Notes under the pieces: model-generated
Told to the model about the DNA's origin: nothing
Database searches by the model: none
What the model saw: only the letters and a program-made list of their open reading frames with translations
Assembly (NCBI GenBank): GCA_947095535.1
Contig: OX352772.1
Location: 319,682,018-319,746,017, forward strand
DNA length: 64,000 bases
Origin: Poecilobothrus nobilitatus
Lineage: Eukaryota > Arthropoda > Insecta > Diptera > Dolichopodidae
Direction: 5' to 3'
Shown here: piece after piece, positions 24,215-35,720 of the stretch
Position numbering within the stretch: position 1 is the first letter of the stretch
Layout of the letters: the number at the start of each line of letters is the position of its first letter
Made by a program: the position numbers and the translations under genes

Positions 24215-24442
24215 ATGCAAATAAACGTTTCTCTAAAGTCTAAACCAATCAACATATCTGTCATCCGTAATTTTTTAGTTTGCAATTTAAATTTTGCATC
24301 GGATCTTTCAAGTAAAGAAGGAAATTTTTGCTTCGATGCACTTTTACGTGAAGTCCGTGAAATTATTTATAATATATTTGAATGTCCAATGTGCTGTACT
24401 AAATAACTAATTTATATCTATTAGGCATGTATGGAATTATTT

Positions 24443-24855
24443 GACTCATGGCGTAGTGATTTAGTCGCCAATTTTTAAATTATAAAGGGGCTAGTTACAA
24501 AAAAAAAATTTTTAACAACAATTATTACCTAATGCAGGAAAGGATTATATATACTACTGCACGTTATAACTGGTGAAATCTTCATTACTGATGGTTACAA
24601 AATAGTAATAATAATAGACAGATTCATTATTCTCTTATGATTGTATACCCTCTCCAATTTAATGTTTCGGGATCTTTGCCTATTGTCTGTTATTTTAAAT
24701 TTCCAGCCATATACGTACAGCGTTAGTAGTTAGCGATTTCATTCCACTATATTAGATAAAGAGGAAGATGGTTTTAGTCAGTAAGAATCTGACATTAAGA
24801 AGGAGGTATTCTTGATGTCTTTGGAAGATTCTCACCTCCCTTAGGGGAGAAGAAA
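24443..24855 (+). repeat. SINE-B copy 2, partial head
   Basis: It begins with TGACTCATGGCGTAGTG, the same start as the 41796 copy. After a decayed head it shares the full body with the other copies: TACTACTGCA, AAATAGTAATAATAATAG, CCAATTTAATGTTTCGGGAT, CAGTAAGAATCTGACATT and GATTCTCACCTCCCTTAGG blocks. The tRNA-like head is only partly present because sequence between the A-box region and the body differs. No open frame of note. Confidence 0.75.
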
Positions 24856-26829
24856 TAGGGAATTTTTAATTTAATAAAAACTTTTAAATTTATTTTTCAT
24901 ATTTAGAATATCTTATGGTAAAATTTGTTGTCTGAATTTAGTTAAAAAATCCTCCGGTTGTCCCTATTAGAACTGATTACTCTTAATTGATCTTCATTCT
25001 ATGACTTTGTTGTCTGAATTTAGTTAAAAAATTGGATCAAAATGATTTAAATTTCGTCTAGAGAGTTAATGAAGTTAAATAACTCGATTTAAAACTTGAT
25101 TTTTGGGAAAAAAATTTAGCAATAAATTATATGTCAAAAATTGTCTGATTATTTTAAACTGCAAAATATAAATATTAAATATAAATCTTATAAATTTTAC
25201 TAATTTAAGATTTTTTTTATGTGGTTTAATTTTGTTAATGGCCCAAAGGGACATTGAATATATTGATTAAACACAAACAACTGTACAGACTAATAATAAA
25301 ACTTTTAGTCAAAATATTAAAAAATTTGTTATACTTAGTATAAAACTTTTAAAATAATTAGTAAAGTTTTTTTTTTTTTTGTTTTCTGAAAATCAATCAT
25401 TTATGTTTTTTATTTGAATTATTTTTAACTTTACTAAAATGAATTTGTATAAAACTTCAGTAATATTTTAACAAAAAGTTTAGTTTATCCACAAACTTCC
25501 TTAAAATGTTCAATTATCTCTAATATTCAATGTATACCTATCGGAAAAGTTTCAGAATATAACTCAGTATGTATATATAACTTTCAATTTTAAGATACAT
25601 GTATTTTAAGTATCAAAATAAATTTGATTGAAAAATATGCTATTTTTTTTTTTTTTTTTTGTAGACTAAAATATTATATTTTTTCAGATTGTTTATCTTT
25701 TGAACGTCTCCAACTCCAGTAATTTTATTTATTTCCTAAAAAAGATTATTAATTTACCCTCTCTATATATATAATTAATAATATATATATACGTTAATTA
25801 TTATGATAAGTCATCTCTTGAGTTTTCTTTCTGTATAATATTCTTTAGAAGTTTTTCTGAAAAGTTCATTCAAAAAGTTTTAGGGTTATTTTCTGCGAGA
25901 TTATTTTTATGAGATATCATAAAATGTATATTCAGTCAATAATAAATAAAGATTTGATTTTTAGCTCAGTTAAATTTTATCTTAAAAGTTATTTCTATGA
26001 AAATGTATATATCTAAGGAATATAAGTAATCTATAAGGAATTTTTTTTATCATATAATTTAATGTAATAATCCATAAGAAGACAATTAGTTTTATATGCA
26101 TATCTGGTGAGCAAATTGTTACTTTACGCAAATATATTCGTGATCATTTTACGTTTTAAATATTATCTAAATTCAATATTTGTTACATCATTTTATATAT
26201 CAAATTTATAAAATATTTTTAAAATTATCCTCCTGTTGTCCCTATGAGAACTGATTACTCTTAATTGATCTTCATTCTATGACTACTCGTAGTTTATGGG
26301 CTTATTAATCAAGCAATTACTTATTGTAACGTATTAGCTAGTATTTTTAATCCTAGTATTTTTAACCAAATTTTATATATAAATAACATTTGAAATAATA
26401 ATCTCAAATCTATATGGAACTGTTTAATATCCGAAGTCATTGAACTGATTATAGTCCGAATCAACGAAGTCTATTCATTGTCATATCATTTCGACATTAA
26501 TGATAATAAATTTGTCCTCAAAAATTAGACTTTAATTTTTAATATTATTTTTGTAATTTAGCTACCGTTGGTTAGGTTATAACTAGACCTAAGTTTTAGT
26601 TTTAGAATATAGTTTTTTTCATTTTAGTCCTGTTATAAAGTTTGGCTTTAATAAAGTCGATAAAATCTCTAGTCAAAATCTCTAATTTTAAATACCTTCT
26701 AGTTTTCTGATTTTCGAATGCAAATCTGATAACCTAATGATCTGATTTATTGGAATTTGAAATTTTTTGTGGTCTTAATCTGTTTGGAAAACTTACTTAT
26801 TACCAAGTTCTTCCAACCCAATTTCTACT
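24856..26829. other. AT-rich region with a duplicated 59-bp block
   Basis: A 59-bp block at about 24949-25006 recurs at about 26227-26285 with two differences. A second repeat (TTTGTTGTCTGAATTTAGTT) occurs at 24924 and 25006. No gene is seen. Confidence 0.55.
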
Positions 26830-27601
26830 GTGAAAAGATGTTGGTGAATTTCCATTTTTGTTATTAAATCATTCTTTGTTTATTTCGTTTTTAGCTGAAG
26901 TAAGTATAGTACATTCTTTTTATCATCTCTTGTGTTAGTACTTAAACGAGTCATGGAAATTATGTCGTCTGCACTAACATCCGCTTTAATTTTTTTTATG
27001 ATATTCCCGACTATATCGGTGGGTGAATTAATTTTCGTTGGTAAACCTGAGAGTACAATATTGTTTTTATTTTTTTGTCTCTGGTTATCATCCAATTGTC
27101 CATGTAGCTTATGAACAAGTTTCTCTAATTTGGTTATTCTTTCTTTATCTGGTTTTATTTCGAATTTTAATGAATTATTTTCATTTAAAATGGTCCTATT
27201 AGTTTCGATAAGTTCTGGTTACTAAGGAACGTTTGTGATTTATGAATTTCATTAACAACGGTAAAAACTTGTTGTAGATATTGTGCCATATTATCGCCTA
27301 TACATTAATTCGGTGGTGGTATTGGTAATGAAAGCATATTTTCGTTACTGCCAGTAAATGTACCTGGAATTTCTGCCGAAACCCCATCATCATCTTCACC
27401 AGAAACAATATTAGATTCATTGAGTTGAACTTGACATTTTTCGCATTTCCAAGTTAAATTACCTTCCTGCATCGCATTGAAAACTGCCTCAGGTACTGAT
27501 AGACAATTGAAATGATAATATTAATTACATATTCCACTGCATTGAACACTTTTGGAATTTTCGTAGAACCGTCCTTTACATTCACTACACTGTCGACCCA
27601 T
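26830..27601 (-). pseudogene. LINE ORF1 remnant with PHD finger (non-LTR retrotransposon)
   Basis: From the ATG at 27601 on the minus strand, the frame gives MGRQCSECKGRF, then C-x3-C (QCSGIC), H-x2-C (HFNC) and C-x2-C (KCEKCQ). This C4HC3 spacing is that of a PHD zinc finger, as found in ORF1 proteins of several LINE clades (CR1/Jockey-like). A stop interrupts the finger after the fourth cysteine. Next come an acidic linker and, after a further stop and frameshift, a coiled-coil-like segment (KERITKLEKLVHKLHGQLDD). The segment NNIVLSGLPTK and following residues (27050-26880) fits the start of an RRM-like ORF1 domain. No ORF2 is adjacent. ORF1 proteins bind element RNA. This copy is dead. Confidence 0.72.
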
Positions 27602-27840
27602 TTTACTTTTATAATTTTTTAGTATATCTAATTTAATTTAATTCAATTTAAAGTAATTTTAAGATTTTTTTTAAAATTATTTTAAATTTTTTTTTTTTTA
27701 ATATAATAAATTTAAAAACCACATGCTCTAAGCTTAAAAACACACGTCTGGTCGAGTTGACATTTGTATTGAACAACTGTCAACAGTTGTATTACAACTC
27801 GAGCTCTAGTTGACAGTTGTATTAAAAAATGATTATGTAT
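27602..27840 (-). mobile_element. Putative LINE 5' leader with GTTGACAGTTGTA repeats
   Basis: Immediately upstream of the ORF1 remnant. After a poly-T stretch it holds repeated GTTGACA-TTGTATT-like units (27757-27832) and the near-perfect palindrome ACAACTGTCAACAGTTGT (27773-27790). Assigning it to the LINE 5' untranslated region is inference from position. Confidence 0.3.
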
Positions 27841-28790
27841 TTTATCTTAGTCTTAAATTTTAAAAATATATAAAATAAGAATGTTTGATATAAGAAATCG
27901 TCTTAGAAGGAAAAAATATAAAAATAGTTTGTGCACCGTACGAATTTTTCCTGAATTCAAATTTAGAAAAAATTAATTTATATTCTAAAACTCTGATTTT
28001 GTTATTTTAAAAAATTATTTTCGTGCGAAAATTTTTCTCTACCACATAAGTAATATAATAATATAATAAAGCTATATTTAAAAATGTTGAGTAATTTGAT
28101 TAAAGCTGTCTTTTAATTCAATTGATAGCTATTGCTACTTGTAATATAAAAAAATATTCTACAAGGAACGTTTTTATAACAAATTTAATAACGTTAGATA
28201 TTATATAAAAACATTTTCTTTTTTTGATTTACAATATTTAGCTGAAATTGATTCTCTTGTGCAATTATTTCGTTGAATTTATAATTTCACATCAATTGAT
28301 ACAAAGATTCAATATTTCAAAATAGATCGTAAACGATTTTTTTTTTTTTTTAATTATGTTGAAAATTTTGAAGGTTTCTTCACTTAACTTGAAAGTTGAA
28401 AATATTCCAGTATGACTAATAATAGCTATATTCGATAGAAATTAGTCTAATATGACATTTACCATTTTTTATTAGAGATTTTTCTTTTAAACATTATTTT
28501 TACTGTGAATTTTTTATTTAAGATGAAATTTTTGAATAAATTTTTTTCATATTTATAATTTTTATAAGTTTTTATAAAGTTTTTACGTGGTCTATCTATT
28601 TATAAGGTAGATATACTTATCAATTTTCCAATTAAGTTAAATAAAATTATAATTTGCGTAATATATATCTGTCTTGTGCAACGTTTGTACGTTTCTGTAC
28701 TATAACAGAGTTATGCTGTAACATTTTTTTCATTCATTTAAATTTTCTGAAAATTGTGGTCAAAATTTTCCACTAAGTTTTCGTTCTTTT
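27841..28790. other. AT-rich non-coding stretch
   Basis: Filler with T runs. No gene or bounded repeat is seen. Confidence 0.5.
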
Positions 28791-28925
28791 CCAGATCCTA
28801 AAATCAAACTGCATATTTACCCCATCCTAAAATCTAGTTGATTTTTAATTGGGCGAGGAACCACGTACAATTACTTTAGGTTAAGTTTCAGATCTTCGTA
28901 AAAAAAATAAAAAAATGTCAACTTA
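28791..28925 (+). repeat. Retroelement 3'-end fragment related to 44375-44775
   Basis: It shares, in order, ATCCTAAAATCAAACTGC, CCATCCTAAAA, GAGGAACCACGTACAATT and TTCGTAAAA blocks with 44570-44775, ending in an A-rich tail. Probably an older copy of the same poly-A tailed element. Confidence 0.5.
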
Positions 28926-29149
28926 TTTTTCGAAATATTTTTTATTTGTTACTTATTATTAGAGATACAAGCCAGAGTGATTTTGACGTTGGCAAATTAC
29001 AATTTATGAATTTTTTAGATTCTCGAACCTTCACTTAAATCTTAAACTTGTGTATTTAACCAGATTAAAAAAAAACTCTCCGATTATAAATTATGGGGAT
29101 GATTAAAATGTAAATTACTATTTTCCATAAATTCAGGATATAAAATCTT
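28926..29149. other. AT-rich spacer
   Basis: Short non-coding stretch between two retroelement fragments. Confidence 0.4.
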
Positions 29150-29236
29150 CATACGACATTTACAGCCACGCCTGAACAGGAAAGGCTGTGTAATTTCCTG
29201 TCCACATTTATGTGGCAGAGAATACAATATAACCCA
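29150..29236 (+). repeat. SINE-A fragment (3' part)
   Basis: Starts at CATACGACATTTACAGCCAC and runs through AGGAAAGGCTGTGTAATTTC to CCACATTTATGTGGCAGAG. It matches the body of the complete copy at 60665-60850. The tRNA-like head is missing. Confidence 0.75.
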
Positions 29237-30146
29237 ACATCAGGATTCTTGTGCAAAAAAAATGTAGTGTAAATGATGGCCATAGTATAATTGAAAGACA
29301 GTAAAATTGTACTGTACTTTTACTTAAATATTTCCATTTAAAAAAATAATAATAAAATAACCATCATTTTTTATTAAAAAGAAGAGGAAGAAAGTATAAT
29401 TAACTGTGTCAACTCTAGAATACCCGCACCAACTTTAATATATTCTGATTAAATAAAATTTAATAAACTTTTACAAAATTTCAGATTGTTATAATCTTAA
29501 TTAAGCAAATTTAGCGAAATCTGACAATTATAGTACTTTCATAAATTATATTTAAATTTACTTATACAATTCGGGAAAATATATTATTTTTATTTATCGG
29601 TTTTTATTAAAAATGATTTAAATATTTTTCTATTTTTATAAAAAGTTTGCATTTAAAATATTAAGTTATTTCTTTATAAATCATAGCTGTTAATCTTCTA
29701 CGTACTTCTTTTCAAGATTATCTGACCCCAGAGTAGGTACCTACTAAAAAGATAAAAAAAAATTCAGAAAAAACCGTTGGCCGTAATTATAATATGTTCT
29801 TATAAAAAATATTTCTCTAATGTTTTACTATCCTAAAAATAACTTGTTTTATTCATCAGGGCCGATTAAGTGCATAGAATAAAAGGTTTACCAAATAACT
29901 ACAAAATATCTATGGAAAACTGACGTAATATTAATTTACTAACGTGACGAAATAGTAATCCTACTTTACTTACGAAAACTAACATAATCCTACTGGAGTC
30001 AATTTGATCCTATACTGTAAGGAAGCATGTAATTTTATTGTTCTACTTTGTATTGTTAATCGATTTGCTAATTTGACATGATAGTTCAAATGACGGCAAT
30101 AGTTTATTCCTGTTGTAAGAATTTAATTGAAATTAATTTTTATTAT
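29237..30146. other. AT-rich spacer between SINE-A copies
   Basis: No gene is seen. Confidence 0.45.
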
Positions 30147-30275
30147 TAGAGCGTATTGTAAGACGAATCCCACACACGTCGTAAGAATAATTCCCCCTCA
30201 CGACATTTACAGCCACACCTGAAAAGGAAAGGCTGCGTAATTTCCTTGTCACATTTATGTGGCAGGGAAATGCAC
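30147..30275 (+). repeat. SINE-A copy with deleted head
   Basis: It retains TTAGAGCGTATTGTAAGACG then AATCCCACACACGTCGTAAG, the CGACATTTACAGCCAC body, AGGAAAGGCTG and CCTTGTCACATTTATGTGGC. Compared with 60665-60850, about 25 bp between the A- and B-box regions are lost and the B box is damaged. Confidence 0.75.
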
Positions 30276-31657
30276 TACACAAACAAAATTATTAGTTTTT
30301 AATGTTTAAAGTATTTGATTACATAAACATTGATTAATAACTTAGAGTAGCTCCCAGAAGTCACTCTATTTTGTATAGAAAAAAAACTAAGAATTAGGTG
30401 ATTGCGTAATAATGTAAAAATCTTTTCTTTAGTCGTCACGTGGTAACATGTAACGGTAATGGAAGGTTAAAATGAAAATATTTCAGATACATCAAAGTTT
30501 ATTTAACTACATAACAATCATAAAAGTTTTAAATCCTGCTAAATAAAAGCAAAATGATAGGATGTTTTTCAAAACTTTTCATATTCTTCTTATTTAATTA
30601 AGCTTTCAACTCAATTTACCTAGTTCATATTTACATATTATTTTCATTATAACCTGGGATATTTGAAATTTTAAAATTTATACTTCTGTCTTCTATTTAA
30701 GTATTATTTATGATTAGTAAAATTTATATTATCTATCAAGAAATTTAACGAATTAAACCTAAAAACGAAATATGTTTTCAATGAAATTTATTTCAAAATA
30801 CACCTTTTCTAATGCCATAAGTCACATTTACATAAATATTACAATAGACTTATGACATTTTTATAAAATTTCAAAATTTAAAGCTACATACACAATAATA
30901 TATGCTTGTCTTCTAATAAATTTCTTTAAATCAACAAAGAAGCATACAAAAATTATTGATTTATATAAAATTTATTTTGATTACATACATATGTATGAAA
31001 AGGAGTTAGTAATAAACAAATCTAAAAAAAACACTAAAATAAAATAAAACCACAGATAAAACATAATATTATTATATATCCTATTCCTATAACATCTCAT
31101 GGAAATATTTTCTTTGTATTAAAAAAGTCGAGAAATGCAAAAAAAAACTATAGTATGTTTGAATATACATACACGAAAATTTTAACAAGAGAAGGCAGTC
31201 ACAAACTTAATAATAACACTTGATTAAGACATCCATCCACTCAAAAGTCAAAACAAAAAAATAAAAATTTATAAAAAACGATATTATTTGTATTTCTTAT
31301 TATTTCCAATTACAAAAGCATGCTTCGACGTTATTTAAATGCTACTGTGACAACACAGTAAAAAAAAACCAAAACTAAAAAAAAAAATATCATATTGCAT
31401 GCAATAAATTGCATACAACACTTTCAAAACATCTTAACAATATTTTATATCGAAAAAAAATTAAAAATAAAACACGAACAAAAACCAAAAAAAAAAAAAA
31501 AATCCCTTAAAAGGTCATTTTAAAATGAATTGTGTTTTGATTTTTAAGTGTAAAAAAATGTCACAAAAATATTGAAACAAGTTAGCTTTCTCAATTTAAA
31601 GATTGGTAAAATAAAAACACATAAATCTATATATAAATCTATGTATGTAGTACTTAC
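30276..31657. other. AT-rich non-coding stretch
   Basis: A/T-run filler. No element boundary is seen. It directly flanks the donor side of the candidate exon at 31658. Confidence 0.5.
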
Positions 31658-31714
31658 GTAAAACTTTTCCATCAAAAAATCATCAGACACATTACATGTT
31701 ATCACGAGGCGTCT
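31658..31714 (-). CDS. Candidate 57-nt internal exon (unknown gene)
   Basis: On the minus strand, a pyrimidine tract ending ATTCTTTTCTTTAG precedes 57 nt (19 codons) that are open in only one frame, reading RRLVITCNVSDDFLMEKFY. A textbook donor, TAC|GTAAGTAC, follows. The length is a multiple of three, the exon is phase 0 at both ends, and it is richer in G+C than its flanks. I do not recognise the peptide. GTAAGT alone is expected dozens of times by chance here, so the case rests on acceptor, frame and donor together. If real, this is a small, possibly cassette, exon of a large minus-strand gene. Confidence 0.3.
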
Positions 31715-31984
31715 CTAAAGAAAAGAATTTTACATGAGTAGTACTACACAATTACAAAAACAATAACAAAAAATAAATTTATATGTACTTAATTCTTAAT
31801 TTTTTTCATATAAAACAGAGTTGCTTTTAGGGATTTCTGTGCGCCTAACTGAAATTTTATGATTATAATATTAATCAATGTTTCAGTGCGAACATTATTT
31901 TATAACCGTTTAAATTTTGTACGTATTGTTCAATTCTACTGCTAAAACATTGTTTAAAACTTGATACACAAATGAGGTATGTGG

Positions 31985-32115
31985 TATAATTAGTAAGAGC
32001 GTATAAAATATTCTGTAAACACCGAGGAAATGTGAATTACGAGACGAATACGAGACATTCCGTAAGAAAAATTCTCCCTCACAACATTTACAGCCACGCT
32101 TGCAAAGAAAAAAAA
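31985..32115 (+). repeat. SINE-A copy, diverged
   Basis: It shows TTAGTAAGAGCGTATAAAAT, CTGTAAACACCGAGGAAATG, then TCCGTAAGAAAAATTCTCCC, CAACATTTACAGCCACGCTT, stopping in an A-rich run. The B box is lost (AATTACGAGACGAATAC in its place, with a small local duplication). The 3' hairpin part is missing. Confidence 0.7.
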
Positions 32116-35033
32116 AAAAGGTATAAAGATTAAAGAAGAGGATAGTTATGATAGGAATGTTCATAAATGTTCAACTCTACATGAAAATACTTAACAGAAA
32201 AAGTAACTATCTGTATGGTTTCACAGATAGGTGCACATTTGCAGGCTAAGCAAAAAATGTTTTTATATCTTTATATCTTTATGTTATATCTTTATTTAAA
32301 ATTTATTTTATAAAAATGATTATTGTATTACATACATCCATTTAAACCGGCGAACAAGATGGTCCATAGTTACGAAGTTACGCGAAAATGGGAACTGTAA
32401 GGCGTCAAAGATAAAACAGTTTTTTTAATCTTTATATATATAATATATATAAAATATATAAAATAACGATACATGATTTAAGTTATCAAAACCTTTATAT
32501 TTTTTGGTTGATTTAATACCATAATAATAATATTTAGTTGAGTGAAAAAACAATTTCTTTGTATTTATCTTAATATAACGGTACATATTTTAGAAAGAAA
32601 TGCAGCTTAGAAATAAACAGTTTACATAAAGCGGAGCCTGTAGAAGCCTACTGTGGAAAGATTTTATAATTAAAAATAGGAGAACTTGATACAATCGGCA
32701 AATAGTGCACACTTTATAATATAGCCGAAAATACACGCCGTTGAAGAATGGCTATACTTTTTACCATATTTAAAATGACAGTACTAAACGCTCAAATTTT
32801 TTATTGTAGAAACGATTCAAAACCTATTGCGTAGGTAAGAATTTTTACAAAAACTTTCACATAAATTAGTTTTGACAAAGGTAAAAAGAAGAGCAAAGAA
32901 CACCATAGGTACAACTCGTGGCATACAAAAAAGGCTGCAGAGATTAAACTACACTGAATGTTAATATAATTTATTGTTACTTTCATTTTATCTATTTGTA
33001 CTACTATAAAGTTGTGAGTATATTATTGCGCCCGCCATTTATATATTGTATTTTTTTATGATAACATATAATATGGGATCTTGAATATTATATTATACTA
33101 TTAAATATTAAATGTTAATGCTTAAAAAACCAAAAGGAATTCTTTTTTAATGTGGTAAAAATTTATACGTTTTATCCAAAAAGTACGAGTATGAAATTCA
33201 ATAATCTAAAAATTTATAAATAAATTCTATAAATCTTTAAAATTATACTAAAATGTTGACCTGCTCTGTTTTATAAAAAAATAAAATAAATCCAAAATAA
33301 GTAAAAAAAAACATACAATAGGTATATTAATCTACAGAATATATTCTTAACAAGAAAAGGTAACCTTTATGTTTATTTTAAACCCAATACTTTTTCGCTT
33401 AGTGTAGTAAAAAACCTACACGCAATCCAATCACAAAATTTTGTTATTTACCTTCACAATAATTTTTTTTTTTCCATTTGATATAATATAAGCAAAGAAA
33501 AAAAATCATAATTCGGGCCATTAAGTCACACGTTAAGTATGGATCTAACAATGGATCAAAAGTATCTGTAATCTTCAAATGTTGCTTGGCAAAAACAACA
33601 AAAAAAAATCTACAATTAATATTATAAAATTATTTGGAAAAAAGTGTAATAAAATTTTAATATAAAAAAAAAAAAAAACCGAAAATATTGAAAAAAAAAA
33701 TTCCCAACATGAAAATTGCCCTTTTAAAGGAAATTCTTAAAGTGTTGTTTGACACTCAAAATTTGTTCAAATTATTATTTTATTTTTTCTCTTTTTTTTT
33801 TTTTTTTAACTTTGATTTTTATTGTAAATCGTTATTCGTTGCATCATCTTCTGAGGGCCCCCTTCTATGGGAATAACAAACAAAAAAATGTATTTTAAAG
33901 GGAATTTGTTATTTATTGTTTACATCAACAATCTTTATATAAACATCAAATTATATACGTATATTATATACAACATCATAAAAACAAAAATCTGTCATGT
34001 TCTTATGTTTATATTATTTTTTATATGGATGATGAAAATATGGTGCTAAAATATAATAATGTGCTATTAAATTGCTTTCTCATCATTTGATCTCATCTGA
34101 CATAATGTGTCATGTAATTGAAATTTTTATTTCGTTCAATCAAGACTTTTAATAGGAGTAATCAAGATTTTATTTTAATATGACTACAATCTATTGGGAA
34201 TTAAGTTGACTTTATTGTTCAACTTAAAACCTATTTATAAAATATTTATGGGGTAGGTATATATTGAATTTTTACAAAAAATTATTAAAATAAATTACAT
34301 AATATCTTAAAATGTTAATTTTATTGAACTATTTTTATTTGCAATATACATATGCCGCACAAATTAAAATATTTGTTATTCAAATAGTCTTGTCTTGTAT
34401 ATACAATACATAAGTATATTATGTAGATACAACCGAGTAATAAACAATTTAATAAAACTAATGGTTGCCTTATGCTTCTTAAAAGAGTGGAATGGGGTAA
34501 AACCAAAGCTTTGTATATATTTTATTCAGTAATATATTAATCAATGAATCTATATGGTTACAGGACCCAAAATGGATCTACAACAGGTTACAGGACCCAG
34601 GTGAATATTCTTTTTCAATATACTTTTATTCTTTTTCAATATACATACGTAATACGTATTTTGTTTCTGAACACCCGCTTTAAAACGTTATTAGTCGCCA
34701 CTGATTCGAATTTGAAAATTTATAAATTAGGTACCATTTTATATTTCGAATCTGTTCAAAACAAAACAAAATAGAAAAAGTTTACAAAGTATCTGATATG
34801 TATATATTTTTGCCAAAGGTTTGCCAAAAATAAAATTGTTAAAAATACAGTTCAGAAAGTATATGAGCTAGTATAAATAAATGAGATCACTTTGTTTTTA
34901 GGGTCTTGCCAAATTAAAGTTCTCATTGATAAAAATGTTCAGTGAAAGACAAGTTTGCAAAAATAGAATGTGATAAATGCTCGAATCTCTGCTAAAGTTG
35001 ATCAGTTTTTTACTATGAATAAAGTTCTTAGAA
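32116..35033. other. AT-rich non-coding region
   Basis: No gene is supported. GGTTACAGGACCCA occurs twice with a 30-bp period (34556-34569, 34586-34599). Just after it, ATTCTTTTTCAATATAC is also duplicated (about 34606-34645). The rest is filler with A and T runs. Confidence 0.5.
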
Positions 35034-35720
35034 CGTTTGCGGACCTCTTCCACTAATCCGATCAAATCACACTAAATTTATTCTTAAAAACTCCGAAAAA
35101 TGTTTAGTGTGTTCGAAGGTACATACTCGCACTAAACCTGTCAAATCGTACGTTATTACCTGTCAAAATTTAATGTTTTTTTTACCACTCTAAATATCGG
35201 ACTAAAAGAGTAAAATATAAAAGAAGTTAAAGTTTGTAAAAAAAAATTAAAATGAATATTCAAAGAAAAAGCCGAAATTTGGTCACAATTATAAGTGTAA
35301 TAGTACGAAACAATATTACATTTAATTTTTTCAGAACTAATTTTTTTCTCTTGTAAATAAATAATTTGAAATATTATTTTTTTTATTTTTTTTTTTTATT
35401 TGATAATTTCACAAATACAAATAGTATTTATCTGATATTGCCATAATTATCATAAATATTGCTAAATAAAGCCGAAATAAAGTACTTTTCTGTATAAATT
35501 CTGTATAAATTGTGCTTTCAAAATAAATTTGATATAAAAATGCTAAAAAAATATGCATTAGGATAATATGATTTCTACTCCTCAAAATATAGTACTGTCA
35601 TAAATTTTTAAATCCGCAAAAAAAATTTAGTGCGAAAAATAGTACGCTAAATTAGTTATTTTCGGAAAGTGCAAGTGCGAAGTGCAAATATTAAGTGGAA
35701 GCGCGAGAGGTCCGGAAACG
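35034..35720. mobile_element. Inverted-repeat DNA element with TTTAGTGYGA motifs
   Basis: The left end CGTTTGCGGACCTCT (35034-35048) and the complement of the right end CGTTTCCGGACCTCT (35720-35706) match at 14 of 15. A TTCCACTAAT / TTCCACTTAAT block follows inside on each side. Subterminal CACTAAA/TTTAGTG motifs recur near 35066, 35103, 35131, 35629 and 35645 in both orientations. About 690 bp, no transposase, AT-rich middle. This fits a non-autonomous DNA transposon. No target duplication was resolved. Confidence 0.55.

Noticed and set aside
24215..24406. 63-codon plus-strand frame ending ECPMCCTK
   Set aside because: The C-x2-CC tail alone is not a zinc-binding domain. No homologous frame or splice context.
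26932..27114. Plus-strand frame of 60 codons
   Set aside because: Antisense shadow of the LINE ORF1 relic.
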